The notes under the pieces are model-generated. The model was given only the letters and a program-made list of their open reading frames with translations. It did no database searches and had not been told where the DNA came from. Source: Cytobacillus horneckiae (lineage in GTDB: Bacteria; Bacillota; Bacilli; Bacillales; Cytobacillaceae). From it: a stretch of DNA of 64,000 nt. Position 1 is the stretch's first letter. Every line of letters begins with the position of its first letter. Position numbers and translations under genes: made by a program. Positions 52,755 through 62,467 of the stretch are shown here, piece after piece. Location: contig NZ_PISD01000010.1 in NCBI RefSeq assembly GCF_002835735.1, positions 1 to 64,000 on the forward strand. Reading direction: 5' to 3'.

Positions 52755-53867
52755 TTAATTTCTGCGTAAAAATGCTCTGCTCAATTCTCCGTCCTCATCA
52801 GCAGCCAGCTCAATCGAATATTTATCTACCTCAAAAACAGCCGTTACTTTTCCTCCATTTTCTTGTTTTTTATACTTTGGTTCGCCAAAAATGGTAATAG
52901 CCTCGTTTAAGGTCGTTTTCATTCTTTCGCCAGGAATTGATACAGCAGTCACATTGCCGTTATCTTCATCATAATAATATGTCGTTTCCGGATACATAAG
53001 AAAGCTGACATCATTCACAATACCCTCTTCAATAAAATATGGATTAGACTTTTTTATTTCTGAGATATTCGTGCCTATCGGATATGGACTGCCCATTGGA
53101 ATACCTAATTTAGCACGTTCTATCACTTCAGTTGTAATTTCGAAATTATGGTAAGGGAAATATTGCTCCTCTTCCTCCCTCCATATTTCAATCCAATCTT
53201 CCGTTAAAAGTCCGGCTTCACCAATCTGATCTTCTTTAATTACAGATTCATCATGTATGGAAAATGAAGTATAGTCTTCCGACAGCAGCCATGTAGAAAA
53301 TACCCAGCTGTTATTGTCATCCTGATGGTGAGCTGTTTGAATATATCGCTGGTTTAAAGATTTTGCTTTCACATCAGTTAAGTTAATCAGTTTATCACTA
53401 TCTTCGCTCACTATTTCACGTAATTCTCCGTCAACAATCGTCAATAACCTAAGTGAAGAATGGGTATCGTCTATATCATGCGACAAGACAATTAAAGATT
53501 TATTATTTGTATTAATTGTGTAGACTCCACCCTTTTTCACTTCAAAACTACCTTCAATTGAGTTCTGCCGATAGGCCAGTTTCTTATTTTGTTCAGCTAA
53601 GTAAAATGCATAGCTGTCTTTATTATCGTCTTCTGCATACAGAAAAACTTGATAGCTTTTATCGTCCTCAGTAATTTCAACTTGATATAACGCTTCTTCT
53701 TGCAGCTCTGTTACTTTTATTGCATCACTGTAACTTTCATTCGTTTCATGAGCAACTGTGGCATTTGGCTCCAGCGTTTGATAGTCTTTACTCGAATTCA
53801 CATTTGACTCTTTTGTACAGCCGGCCAAAACAACTGAAAACATTAATATATATAAATAATTCTTCAT
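52755..53867 (-). CDS. Lipoprotein of unknown function
   Basis: 370 residues. The signal peptide ends in the lipobox VLAGC (Cys near residue 16). The mature part has a strand-rich N-terminal half and a C-terminal domain with GIPMGSPYPIGTNISEIKKS and a repeat-like ending (TLNEAITIFGEPKY), which is reminiscent of BamE-like or DUF4309-type extracytoplasmic folds. Many Asp/Glu residues. No neighbour suggests a role. ATG follows AGGGAGA. Confidence 0.75.
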   Translation of the reverse strand: MKNYLYILMFSVVLAGCTKESNVNSSKDYQTLEPNATVAHETNESYSDAIKVTELQEEALYQVEITEDDKSYQVFLYAEDDNKDSYAFYLAEQNKKLAYRQNSIEGSFEVKKGGVYTINTNNKSLIVLSHDIDDTHSSLRLLTIVDGELREIVSEDSDKLINLTDVKAKSLNQRYIQTAHHQDDNNSWVFSTWLLSEDYTSFSIHDESVIKEDQIGEAGLLTEDWIEIWREEEEQYFPYHNFEITTEVIERAKLGIPMGSPYPIGTNISEIKKSNPYFIEEGIVNDVSFLMYPETTYYYDEDNGNVTAVSIPGERMKTTLNEAITIFGEPKYKKQENGGKVTAVFEVDKYSIELAADEDGELSRAFLRRN

Positions 53868-54225
53868 TAGATTCTCCCTGTAAGTAGAAAAGCTTATTAT
53901 TAGATAAATTTCTTAGTATGCGTTTTGTATCTTGCATGATTGCATACATTAAATATTTTATTTAATCTTCTTTAGTTTAAAAAACGGAAATATCTTCACC
54001 GCTTCGATGAATTTTTTATTACCATTCTAAATTGTAACAAATCTGAAACAATACTACAAATGTAATAAAAATCAGTAAACTTGCTGTAATCTCAAGATTT
54101 CTTAAGAATACTATGTTTAAATATTAATATGTTAGGTTAAATCATTTATGTGCACTTCTACATATTGAATTTATTGTTATGATATAAGTTGCAAACATTA
54201 TTTTAAAAAGGGGACTGGCAATCTA
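53868..54225. other. Intergenic region before mscL
   Basis: About 360 AT-rich bases between two divergent genes, no open frame of interest. AAAAGGGG (54207-54214) is the ribosome site of mscL. Divergent promoters are expected; no strong consensus could be fixed. Confidence 0.35.
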
Positions 54226-54639
54226 ATGTTAAAAGAATTTAAAGAGTTTGCGCTCAGAGGAAATGTGCTTGATTTAGCAATTGGGGTCATTATCGGTGCT
54301 GCATTTGGCAGTATTGTTACATCGCTGGTTGATGATATAATGATGCCATTTATAGGCATACTAATGGGCGGTGTCGATTTTACTTCGCTTTCATTTGATG
54401 TTGGCAGTGCAACCATAAAATATGGTCAATTTATTCAAACTGTGTTTGATTTCCTTATTGTTGCTTTCTCTATATTTCTTTTCATCCGATTCTTGAATAA
54501 GCGACTCAGGAGGAAAGAAGTAGAAGAAGAAAAGGCGCCTGAAGTTGATGCGAAAGAGGAATTGCTTACCGAAATTAGGGATCTCCTAAAAAAGCAAAAT
54601 AATAGCGAGCATAAAGAAGGAAATCGCAGCCTCGAATAG
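54226..54639 (+). CDS. mscL: Large-conductance mechanosensitive channel
   Basis: 137 residues, two membrane segments. The N-terminus [20 protein letters not shown] and the pore helix [20 protein letters not shown] with IMMP are diagnostic. A charged C-terminal helix ends the protein ([13 protein letters not shown]). It opens under membrane tension to release solutes during osmotic downshock. Monocistronic, with a terminator overlapping the stop codon. Confidence 0.96.
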   Translation: MLKEFKEFALRGNVLDLAIGVIIGAAFGSIVTSLVDDIMMPFIGILMGGVDFTSLSFDVGSATIKYGQFIQTVFDFLIVAFSIFLFIRFLNKRLRRKEVEEEKAPEVDAKEELLTEIRDLLKKQNNSEHKEGNRSLE

Positions 54640-54655
54640 AAGCTGCGATTTTCTA
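54621..54655 (+). terminator. Terminator of mscL
   Basis: AATCGCAGC and GCTGCGATT form a 9-bp stem with an 11-base loop, then TTCTATATA. Confidence 0.7.
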
Positions 54656-54723
54656 TATAATCATGCAACCTTTACGGAAATGATTCGTACGAATAGAAAG
54701 ACAAAAAAAGAGGTGTTTCAAAA

Positions 54724-55362
54724 ATGCATTCACAATCAGCTTATGAAAAAAATCTTTCAGCTGTCATGCGCGCCTTTGCCATTTCATTGGGTATAGCAAC
54801 AATCGGTGTCATGATTGGAGTATATGTTCCTCCCTCGCTTTTCTTACCGCTCGCGATTATCGAGGTTTTGATGCTAATCTTTGCTTTCTTTCTAAGGAGA
54901 AAAAAAGCAATATCCTATACCTTTCTCTATTCATTTACTTTTATATCTGGTTTAACAACTTTTCCAATTATTAATTACTATGTAACAGCAATTGGACCGC
55001 AAGTAATCTTAACCGCATTCATTGCAACAACGTTAATTTTTGCTGCGATTGCCATCTACGCGACAAAGACAAAGAAAAACTTTTCATTCCTTGGCGGATT
55101 TTTAGCAGCTGCGCTGCTTGCTTTAATTATTGTGGCAATCATTAACATCTTCTTGCCGCTCAACGATACAGCCATGACCATATACTCATTCATTGGGATA
55201 CTTGTTTTTAGCGGGTATGTTTTATTCGATTTTAACAGAATGAAGCATTATGGGATACCTTCCCATGCCGTCCCGACGATGGCACTCAATTTATATTTAG
55301 ACTTTATTAATCTGTTCATCAATATACTCCGGCTAATCGGCATATTAAAAGACAGAAAATAA
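54724..55362 (+). CDS. Bax inhibitor-1 (BI-1/YetJ) family membrane protein
   Basis: 212 residues with seven membrane segments. Family elements are FISGLTTFPIINYY (about 78), FSFLGGFLAAALLALIIVAI (about 120) and FSGYVLFDFNRMKHYGIPSH (about 160), with the last DFINLFINILRLIG. The Asp residues near the C-terminal segments are those that gate the pH-sensitive calcium leak in B. subtilis YetJ. ATG follows AAAGAGGTG. Monocistronic. Confidence 0.92.
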   Translation: MHSQSAYEKNLSAVMRAFAISLGIATIGVMIGVYVPPSLFLPLAIIEVLMLIFAFFLRRKKAISYTFLYSFTFISGLTTFPIINYYVTAIGPQVILTAFIATTLIFAAIAIYATKTKKNFSFLGGFLAAALLALIIVAIINIFLPLNDTAMTIYSFIGILVFSGYVLFDFNRMKHYGIPSHAVPTMALNLYLDFINLFINILRLIGILKDRK

Positions 55363-55366
55363 TCCT

Positions 55367-55402
55367 AACCTAGCAGTAGCATACAACTGCTAGGTTTTTT
55401 CA
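55367..55402 (+). terminator. Terminator of the BI-1 gene
   Basis: AACCTAGCAGT and ACTGCTAGGTT pair around a short loop, followed by TTTTTC. Confidence 0.85.
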
Positions 55403-55529
55403 TTTAGCCCCCTGCCCCTTATTTTTATTTCAATCTGTTCATGTCGAAAAAAAATGAATTTTGTATATTTTTCCGTTTAAAACATGCTCTTTATTTACAT
55501 AATAGGGAATAAAAGGAGGTTACTATTAA

Positions 55530-56291
55530 ATGGCTGAACAAAACCAAAGCACAGACAAAAAAATGTCCCGCCGCAGATTTATCCGCAATTCCAGTTATGT
55601 AGCTGGAGGTCTTGTAGGCGGCGGTCTGATCGGTGGATTGATTGGATCCAATCTAGGCAACAAAAATCAGGATGATGCAGGGACCCAAGGGCAGCAGCAT
55701 GAAAACGGAGCCTATCAACAAGCACCTCTTTATTTTACCAATCCTGAAATATTTGCGGTGTTAGTCGCTGCAACTGAAAGAATATATCCTACCGATGATA
55801 CCGGACCAGGAGCAAATGATTTAGGTGCACCATTCTTTATTGATCATTCACTCGCAGGGTCTTGGGGCAATAATACCCGGGAGTATATGCAAGGACCATT
55901 CTATCCTGGTTCAAACTTTCAGGGCTATCAATCTCCATTAAAACGGCATGAAGTTTTTGATACAGGACTTGCTGCACTTCAAAGAATCAGCAACGAAAAA
56001 CATGACGCTAACTTTGCAGACTTAGAGGGAGAACAGCAAGATGAGATTTTGACTTCTTTTCAGAAGGATGAAGTCGAATTGAAGGGTGTGACCTCAAAAA
56101 CATTCTTCAATATTCTTCGCCAGGCGACCATTGAGGGTGTTTATGCTGACCCGGCTTACGGCGGCAATACAAACATGGAAGGCTGGAAAATGAAAGGCTT
56201 CCCTGGGCATCAAATGAGCTATTACGACAAAATTGAATCTGATGAATTTATGAAAATAGAACCGAATAGTTTACATTCGTATACTAAATAA
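55530..56291 (+). CDS. Gluconate 2-dehydrogenase subunit 3 family protein with Tat signal
   Basis: 253 residues. The N-terminus KKMSRRRFIRNSSYVAGGLV carries the twin-arginine motif SRRRFIRN, followed by a Gly-rich hydrophobic segment (GGGLIGGLIGSNLG). The mature part has the subunit 3 family pattern (AVLVAATERIYPTDDTGPGA near 80, and YADPAYGGNTNMEGWKMKGF near 215). In membrane sugar/polyol dehydrogenases this subunit pairs with a GMC flavoprotein and helps export it. The GMC gene follows after 23 bases, then tatA and tatC. The cytochrome c subunit typical of Gram-negative relatives is absent. Confidence 0.92.
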   Translation: MAEQNQSTDKKMSRRRFIRNSSYVAGGLVGGGLIGGLIGSNLGNKNQDDAGTQGQQHENGAYQQAPLYFTNPEIFAVLVAATERIYPTDDTGPGANDLGAPFFIDHSLAGSWGNNTREYMQGPFYPGSNFQGYQSPLKRHEVFDTGLAALQRISNEKHDANFADLEGEQQDEILTSFQKDEVELKGVTSKTFFNILRQATIEGVYADPAYGGNTNMEGWKMKGFPGHQMSYYDKIESDEFMKIEPNSLHSYTK

Positions 56292-56314
56292 TGTCCCTTA
56301 GGAGGATATAAGAC

Positions 56315-58024
56315 ATGGCAGAAAAGTTACCAAAGACGGATGTTGTCATAGTTGGAATGGGCTGGGCTGGAAGTATCATCGCTGCCGAGCTCGGAAAAGA
56401 AGGACTAAAGGTCGTCGGATTAGAACGAGGTAAAGAACGCGGCTTAAAAGACTACTATGTCGTTCATGATGAATTGCGATATGCCATTCGTTATGAACTA
56501 ATGCAAGACTTATCTAAAGAAACGATTTCCTTCAGAAATAATATGAAGGAACGCGCATTGCCGATGCGCCAGCTAGGCTCGTTTTTATTAGGCGAAGGAC
56601 TCGGAGGAGCAGGTGTCCATTGGAATGGTCACAGCTACCGCTTCCTTCCTTATGATTTTGAAATAAAATCGAAGACAATTGAAAAGTATGGAGATGGAAA
56701 AATTAAAGGCCTCCAGCTTCAAGATTGGGGTATCACTTACGATGAGTTAGAGCCCTACTTTGGCATGTATGAAAAGGTAGCCGGAATTAGCGGCGAAGAT
56801 TCACATTTTGGACCCGAGCGCTCCATTCCATATCCTACACCGCCAATGAAGGAAACTCCATTAACTAAGAAGTTTAAAGAAGCTGCAAAATCTTTAGGCA
56901 TGCATCCCTATCATATGCCTTCAGCTAACTTAAGCGAACCTTATGAAAATCCTTATGGAGCGAAACTTGCCGGATGTCAATACTGCGCCTTTTGCGAGCG
57001 CTTTGGGTGTGAATATGGAGCAAAGGCAGATCCAACCGTTGCTGTCATTCCTTTTGTACGTGAAACCGGCAATGTAGACATCAGAAACTATGCAAATGTC
57101 ACTGAAATCATTCATGAAGGCGGCAAGGCAACTGGTGTTAAATTCGTTGATGTTTTAACAAAAGAAGAATTTATCCAGCCTGCTGACATGGTTGTACTAA
57201 CAAGTTATGTAATGAACAATACAAGACTATTGCTGCAATCAAAGATTGGCAAACCGTACGATCCTAATAGTGGTACAGGGGTTATCGGGAAAAACTATTG
57301 CTATCAAATCCTTCCAGGGTCAACAGGCTTTTTCGAAGATGAGCAGTTTAATACTTTTATGGGTGCAGGTGCATTAGGGGCTACTGTGGACGATTATAAT
57401 GGCGATAATTTCGACCACTCTGATCTCGACTTTATTCACGGCGGTTCTATTTCCTTTAACCAATCCGGCGCCCGTCCGATTGCATCAAACCCAGTGCCAA
57501 CCGGTACTCCAAACTGGGGCGCAGATTTTAAGGCACAGTCTATTAAATACTATACTCGCTCTTTAAGCGTAAGTGCTCAAGGAGCCTCTATGCCTACGAA
57601 GAATAATTATATGGATCTTGACCCAACCTATAAAGACGCTTACGGTTTGCCTTTGCTGCGACTTACTTATGATTTTACTGATCAGGACCGTAACTTATAT
57701 AACTATATCGGTAAAATCGGCGACCAGATTATGCTTGAAATGGGTGCAAATAAAGTGAATGAGAGATCAAATTTGGAAAGCTACGATATCGTTCCTTACC
57801 AGACTACACATAATACTGGAGGAGTCATTATGGGAGCTGAGCCTGAAACTTCCGCAGTTAATAATTACTTACAGATGTGGGATGCTGAAAATGTCTTTGT
57901 TGTTGGCGCCTCTGCTTTTGCACATAATAGCGGATATAATCCAACCTCAACAGTCGGCGCTCTCTCATTCCGCGCGGCAGAAGGTATACTTAAGTACAGC
58001 AAAGAAGGCGGACTATTAGCCTAA
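56315..58024 (+). CDS. GMC family flavin oxidoreductase (gluconate/sorbitol dehydrogenase-like large subunit)
   Basis: 569 residues. The FAD-binding segment VVIVGMGWAGSIIAAELGKE is at residues 9-28, the second GMC motif is around LGGAGVHWNGHSYRF (about 105), and the C-terminal active-site region has HNTGGVIMG and the final SGYNPTSTVGALSFRAAEG with conserved His/Asn. It should oxidise an alcohol, aldose or sugar acid and pass electrons to the respiratory chain. It has no signal peptide itself; the Tat-signal partner encoded immediately upstream probably carries it out folded with FAD. Substrate unknown. Confidence 0.92.
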   Translation: MAEKLPKTDVVIVGMGWAGSIIAAELGKEGLKVVGLERGKERGLKDYYVVHDELRYAIRYELMQDLSKETISFRNNMKERALPMRQLGSFLLGEGLGGAGVHWNGHSYRFLPYDFEIKSKTIEKYGDGKIKGLQLQDWGITYDELEPYFGMYEKVAGISGEDSHFGPERSIPYPTPPMKETPLTKKFKEAAKSLGMHPYHMPSANLSEPYENPYGAKLAGCQYCAFCERFGCEYGAKADPTVAVIPFVRETGNVDIRNYANVTEIIHEGGKATGVKFVDVLTKEEFIQPADMVVLTSYVMNNTRLLLQSKIGKPYDPNSGTGVIGKNYCYQILPGSTGFFEDEQFNTFMGAGALGATVDDYNGDNFDHSDLDFIHGGSISFNQSGARPIASNPVPTGTPNWGADFKAQSIKYYTRSLSVSAQGASMPTKNNYMDLDPTYKDAYGLPLLRLTYDFTDQDRNLYNYIGKIGDQIMLEMGANKVNERSNLESYDIVPYQTTHNTGGVIMGAEPETSAVNNYLQMWDAENVFVVGASAFAHNSGYNPTSTVGALSFRAAEGILKYSKEGGLLA

Positions 58025-58045
58025 ACAAAAAAGGAGTGGATGATT

Positions 58046-58264
58046 GTGGGTCTATCTAATATTGGGATACCCGGTTTAATCATTATTCTTGTCATTACCT
58101 TAATTATATTTGGCCCGAAGAAGCTTCCTGAAATCGGCGCAGCTTTTGGAAAAACACTTTCCGAGTTTAAAAAATCTACAAGAGAAATCATGGATGATAG
58201 CGAGAAAGAAACAGTCACTGTAGCTGCAAAAAAAGATGAGGAAACAAATAAAACAACAACTTAG
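58046..58264 (+). CDS. tatA: Twin-arginine translocase subunit TatA
   Basis: About 72 residues. One membrane helix ([20 protein letters not shown]) with the hinge [10 protein letters not shown], then an amphipathic helix ([17 protein letters not shown]) and a charged tail: the TatA/E layout. GTG 58046 lies nine bases after AAGGAG; an ATG at 58040 is too close. It follows the GMC gene by 21 bases and precedes tatC by 16 bases, so it belongs to the same operon. It should form the pore for the Tat-signal substrate encoded upstream. Confidence 0.93.
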   Translation: MGLSNIGIPGLIIILVITLIIFGPKKLPEIGAAFGKTLSEFKKSTREIMDDSEKETVTVAAKKDEETNKTTT

Positions 58265-58280
58265 ATAGGGGAGCTTGCAT

Positions 58281-59009
58281 ATGGAAAATAGCGAGCAAAC
58301 TTTAGTAGAACATTTAACTGACTTAAGAAAAGTGCTCATTCGCTCAATATTTTTCTTTCTCATTTGCTTTATCATCTGTTTACTGTTTATCAATCGGCTC
58401 ATCCCGGTGTTGTCCAACCACTATGATTTGGTCATGCTCGGTCCGCTTGATGTCATTAGACTTTATACGGGAATTGCCGGGAGTATCAGTCTTGGCATCT
58501 CCCTCCCATTTATCGCTCTTCAAGCTTGGATTTTCATTCGGCCTGCCTTAAACGATAAAGAAGCGAAAGTATCTGTCATGTTTATTCCAGCAATAATCAT
58601 GAGCTTTGCTATCGGTTTAATGTTTGGATTATTTATTGTTTTTCCTACAATCTACGGATTTTTAATGAGGTTAGGAGAAATAAATTTCTCAATGATGATT
58701 ACAGCAAGGGAATATTTTTCTTTCTTACTCATGTCCACGATTCCATTTGGTTTTCTGTTTGAAGTACCGTTATTGCTTGTATTTCTTACTTCCATCGGAG
58801 TCGTTACACCTGATATGCTTAAATCGATTAGAAAATATGCCTATCTTATTTTAGCTGTCGTATCAGCACTTATTACACCGCCAGATTTCTTTTCACAAAT
58901 TTTAGTGTTGATTCCATTAATGTCCTTATATGAGCTAGGTGTGCTGTTATCAAGAATAAGTTTTAAAAGACGAGCTGCAGTTCAAGAAATACAGCCGAAC
59001 GAAGCATAG
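58281..59009 (+). CDS. tatC: Twin-arginine translocase subunit TatC
   Basis: About 242 residues with six membrane segments. Signature parts are VEHLTDLRKVLIRSIFFFLI (N-terminal, with the Glu that contacts the twin-Arg) and the second loop SLGISLPFIALQAWIFIRPA with the following LNDKEAK, then FLFEVPLLLVFLTSIGVVTP. It is the receptor for Tat signal peptides. ATG 58281 has better spacing from GGGGAG than the upstream TTG 58275. It is the last gene of the GMC operon, with a terminator. Confidence 0.95.
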   Translation: MENSEQTLVEHLTDLRKVLIRSIFFFLICFIICLLFINRLIPVLSNHYDLVMLGPLDVIRLYTGIAGSISLGISLPFIALQAWIFIRPALNDKEAKVSVMFIPAIIMSFAIGLMFGLFIVFPTIYGFLMRLGEINFSMMITAREYFSFLLMSTIPFGFLFEVPLLLVFLTSIGVVTPDMLKSIRKYAYLILAVVSALITPPDFFSQILVLIPLMSLYELGVLLSRISFKRRAAVQEIQPNEA

Positions 59010-59040
59010 CTGGAAATATCGATTTATATTTGATTTCATC

Positions 59041-59086
59041 AAAAAAGAAGTAACCATTGCCCAGCAGCAGGTTACTTCTTTTTTAG
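59041..59086. terminator. Bidirectional terminator after tatC
   Basis: AAAAAAGAAGTAACC and GGTTACTTCTTTTTT form a perfect 15-bp stem with a 14-base loop. Its right part overlaps the C-terminal Lys codons of the convergent gene. Confidence 0.9.
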
Positions 59087-59374
59087 TCGCTTATATTGTT
59101 CAATAAAATCTTCCGGCACTTTTTTTACGTAAAATGGGAAAACTCCACGGTTCGTATGCAAGTACAAAACACCCATACTCCGCTTGGAAATCTTATAGGA
59201 TACATCAAAAACATCCGACATTAAAATTTGATCTTCCTGCCAAATGATTGTATCATCATACAATTCTATAATCTTTTCTTCTTCTTCATACTTTTGTACA
59301 TTCCAATCAATCTTCCTCGTTACCTTTATATAAGTATGGGTTGTAATTAATTTCAAGGTGTACATAGCCTCCAT
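59072..59374 (-). CDS. Hypothetical protein, PH-like/YcxB-type size
   Basis: 100 residues. It is strand-rich with a mid part YDDTIIWQEDQILMSDVFDV then SMGVLYLHTNRGVFPFYVKK and a C-terminal helix, which resembles bacterial PH-like domains; no named family is certain. ATG 59374 has no ribosome site and ATG 59365 has GGAGG only two bases away, so the start is unresolved. Stands alone between tatC and the cyclo-ligase-like gene. Confidence 0.65.
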   Translation of the reverse strand: MEAMYTLKLITTHTYIKVTRKIDWNVQKYEEEEKIIELYDDTIIWQEDQILMSDVFDVSYKISKRSMGVLYLHTNRGVFPFYVKKVPEDFIEQYKRLKKK

Positions 59375-59430
59375 TATTACTCATACTTCTATTGAAGCAT
59401 AACTATATTCCTTAGAACAAATGATAAACA

Positions 59431-60147
59431 TTACTTTTTATTTGTCATTTCTCTTACTTGCCGAAGTACAGGCATTTCCTCCAATTCTTTATTTGTAACT
59501 AAATCCCATTGTATTCCTTCTGGCTTCGGGTATGGCGAATTTGTTTTAATTAGCTCCTGCTCCGTAGCAATCCAATCAACTGTTAAATCATACGCATCTC
59601 TTGGTATGTCTTCATCTGTTAACTGAGCGCTATGTATTGTACCAATAACAGGTATAGGCGGATTGCCTAGTTCGCGAATAATCGCATATTCCCTATCTGC
59701 ATAACCTTCCCCTTTACCAATACGACGCCCATCCTTATGAAGTGCCACTGAGCCAGCAAAAAACAAATCGATAATTGGCAATTCCGACAAATGAATTTCT
59801 TTCCCATACGATTTGATATGAGATAAGCTCGCTGCTTTTCTCTCTTCCCCCTTTGGCACCCACTCTGGCTTTACAATAATAAATCCCGCCTTCAGCCTTG
59901 GAGTTGGAACTAATAATGTTTTACCATCACGCAATATTTGTGCTCTAATAGGAAGCTGCGGAGAATCTGGATTAACTTTTATCACCCTTGCCTGTCTATA
60001 TTCGGGCATCATTGTTACAAAATGGGCCGCCTTCTCTGCTCCTTTAAAGTTTGGTATGCGGTTTTTTAAAGGAAAAGGAAACCTTCCCAGCTTTTTTTCT
60101 TCAAGCAATGTCCAAACTCTTTCACGAATCTCTGACTTACTAACCAA
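59431..60147 (-). CDS. 5-formyltetrahydrofolate cyclo-ligase-like protein
   Basis: About 238 residues from a TTG start behind AAAGGAGAAGA (60147; an alternative TTG at 60153). The fold is recognised by RERVWTLLEEKKLGRFPFPL, by LLVPTPRLKAGFIIVKPEW and by the nucleotide loop KDGRRIGKGEGYADREYAI. The last matches the GxGxGYYD motif of MTHFS in modified form. It is longer than classic MTHFS (about 190) and more like the COG0212 group found in archaea and plants, so the true substrate may differ. A separate YqgN-type enzyme is expected elsewhere. Confidence 0.8.
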   Translation of the reverse strand: MVSKSEIRERVWTLLEEKKLGRFPFPLKNRIPNFKGAEKAAHFVTMMPEYRQARVIKVNPDSPQLPIRAQILRDGKTLLVPTPRLKAGFIIVKPEWVPKGEERKAASLSHIKSYGKEIHLSELPIIDLFFAGSVALHKDGRRIGKGEGYADREYAIIRELGNPPIPVIGTIHSAQLTDEDIPRDAYDLTVDWIATEQELIKTNSPYPKPEGIQWDLVTNKELEEMPVLRQVREMTNKK

Positions 60148-60327
60148 ATACAATCTTCTCCTTTTAAGTAGGCTAATACGACACTGTGATTCATCATGCT
60201 GCTTGCCCACCAAATTTTAAAGCATATACCTTGATATTTTGATTCTATTTCTCAATGGAGCCCTTGTTTCAAAACCTAGCTGCGAAAGGTGCGTAGCCTT
60301 GCGAGTGGCTCACAACCTTGTTAGGAA

Positions 60328-61842
60328 TTATAGAACGCCGGAAAAAAGCCTGGCAAAGGACTCCTTTGACCTTTCCAACAAACCTCGTTTATAAAATTGG
60401 ACTGGACTAATTTTTACGCTGTCCTTCATATCTTCCTCAAAATGAGCAACCAGATCGCGGATAGAGCTTGTCCCATATAGAAATACATTTACCTCGAAGT
60501 TTAAATGAAAGCTTCTCATATCCATATTAGCGGTGCCAATGGATGCTAAATTACCGTCGACTATAATTATTTTTTGATGCAGAAAGCCCTTTTTATAAGA
60601 GTAAATTTCTACTCCATAACGCAGCAGTTCAGAAAAATAAGAACGGCTTGCATATTGAGTCAAGAAGCTATCGTTAATTTCAGGCACCAGTATTCTTACT
60701 TCAATTTTCTTTGCTGCAGCTACTCTTAAGGCGGTGCGGATAGCTTCATCTGGTACAAAGTATGGAGTCGCTATCCAAATCGATTGTTCTGCAGAAGAAA
60801 TCATTGAATAGTAAAAGTCACCCATAATCCCCTGCTGTGTATCAGGTCCGCTCCCAACCACCTGAACTGCACCATCAAGCGTATGATCATGGACAGTATG
60901 GCGATAGCACCGGTAATCATCGAGAACATGCTGTCCTGAAATATACTCCCAGTCTAATAAGAAAATGGTATGTAAAGTATATACAGCTTCTCCCTTTAAG
61001 GATAAATGGGTATCCCTCCAAAAGCCAACCTCTGAGTCCTCACCTAAATATTCCACACCGACATTCAATCCGCCAGTAAAGCCTACTTCACCGTCGATGA
61101 TGACGATTTTGCGGTGATTTCTAAAATTAAACTTCTGATTAAAAAAACCGTATTTCAATGGCGAAAATGCCCTTACTTGAATACCTGCTTTCTCCATCTT
61201 TATGATGTCCTCGGAAAATAAAGTAAGGCTTCCTGCCGCATCAAATATAAAAAGGACTTCCACTCCCTCCTTTGCCTTGCTAATTAATATATCAATCATT
61301 TCTTTTCCTAAGCGATCAGACCGAAAGATGTAATATTCCATATGAATAAATTTCTTCGCCTTCATTAACCTTCTCTTTATTTCAAAAAACGTCTCTTCTC
61401 CGTTCTTTAATATAGTCGCTTTAGAGGATGTACTCATTGGAGTCAATGCCGAATGAATGGAAAATTCCGCAAATCTCATTTGGCCATCCTGCAGGAAAGA
61501 CACATCAGGATCATCCTCCTGTTTCATCAGCCTTTTCCATTCTTCGCGATTTTTTCTCCGCATGCTTTGAAATAAATAGCCTTTCATATATAGCTGCCCT
61601 GAGTATAAATAAAATAAATAGCCGACTAGCGGAAAAAAGACGAGCACATAAATCCATAGTAGCGTATGCTGCGGGGTGCGTTCCTCCAGCATAATGGAGA
61701 AGGATATAATAAAAATTGTTGCAGCGTACAATAATAAGCTGAAGACTGTAATAAAGGTGCTTGTTTCCATAAAAAAAGCAACATACAATGTAGTTATTAA
61801 TATAAATGCAAACAGAAATTCTAGTCGGCGTCGGCTTTTCAT
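60328..61842 (-). CDS. cls: Cardiolipin synthase
   Basis: 504 residues. Two N-terminal membrane segments (about 10-55) and a third region near 60-80 precede two phospholipase D domains. HKD motif 1 is FRNHRKIVIIDGEVGFTGG (about 225) and motif 2 is FLHQKIIIVDGNLASIGTAN (about 405). It joins two phosphatidylglycerols into cardiolipin plus glycerol. Motif 2 begins with HQK, a normal variant in Bacillus Cls enzymes. Monocistronic. Confidence 0.94.
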   Translation of the reverse strand: MKSRRRLEFLFAFILITTLYVAFFMETSTFITVFSLLLYAATIFIISFSIMLEERTPQHTLLWIYVLVFFPLVGYLFYLYSGQLYMKGYLFQSMRRKNREEWKRLMKQEDDPDVSFLQDGQMRFAEFSIHSALTPMSTSSKATILKNGEETFFEIKRRLMKAKKFIHMEYYIFRSDRLGKEMIDILISKAKEGVEVLFIFDAAGSLTLFSEDIIKMEKAGIQVRAFSPLKYGFFNQKFNFRNHRKIVIIDGEVGFTGGLNVGVEYLGEDSEVGFWRDTHLSLKGEAVYTLHTIFLLDWEYISGQHVLDDYRCYRHTVHDHTLDGAVQVVGSGPDTQQGIMGDFYYSMISSAEQSIWIATPYFVPDEAIRTALRVAAAKKIEVRILVPEINDSFLTQYASRSYFSELLRYGVEIYSYKKGFLHQKIIIVDGNLASIGTANMDMRSFHLNFEVNVFLYGTSSIRDLVAHFEEDMKDSVKISPVQFYKRGLLERSKESFARLFSGVL

Positions 61843-61966
61843 AACATCTTCCCCATCCTTAAGTATAAGTGCTCTTTATAATACCCTATTGTCAATTTGA
61901 AAAACTAAGCGCCTCAATAGTTTTTCCATCTTTACACGTTTACATGTCATTTCAAGGAGGTTCCAA

Positions 61967-62464
61967 ATGGAAATTATTGAATTAAATTCGTTACATGCAG
62001 AAGCCTATCAGCACTTAAGATTAGAAGGGCTTAAAAAGCATCCTGAAAATTTCGGCGCAAGTTATGATGAAGAATTACATTATACAATTGACGATTATTC
62101 CGAAAGAATTACTGCCCATCAATCTAATGTATTTGGCGCATTTAATAACGAAAAGTTAATCGGAATTGTTACCCTCTTTAAAGAATCAAAATTAAAGATG
62201 AAGCATAAAGCATTTATATTTGGGATGTATGTAACTGAGGAAAGCCGAGGACTAGGTGCTGCAAGAAAGCTAATGGAGGCCGCTCTTAATAAAGCCAGAG
62301 CTCAGCCAGAAATTGAACAAGTTTATTTGACGGTCATGTCTGATAACCATCCAGCAAAAAAGCTCTATCTCAGTTTAGGATTTGAACCTTATGCCAAGGA
62401 GCCTCACGCACTTAAAATCGGTACTTACTATTATGACGAAGAACATATGCTGTTGATGCTATAG
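61967..62464 (+). CDS. GNAT family N-acetyltransferase
   Basis: 165 residues. The GNAT core is seen in KAFIFGMYVTEESRGLGAAR (motif A, acetyl-CoA loop with R-G-L-G-A-A, about 80-100) and QVYLTVMSDNHPAKKLYLSL followed by GFEPYAKEPHALK (motif B). The substrate is not predictable. ATG follows AAGGAGG. It ends at a terminator shared with the SCP2 gene. Confidence 0.92.
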   Translation: MEIIELNSLHAEAYQHLRLEGLKKHPENFGASYDEELHYTIDDYSERITAHQSNVFGAFNNEKLIGIVTLFKESKLKMKHKAFIFGMYVTEESRGLGAARKLMEAALNKARAQPEIEQVYLTVMSDNHPAKKLYLSLGFEPYAKEPHALKIGTYYYDEEHMLLML

Positions 62465-62467
62465 TTA

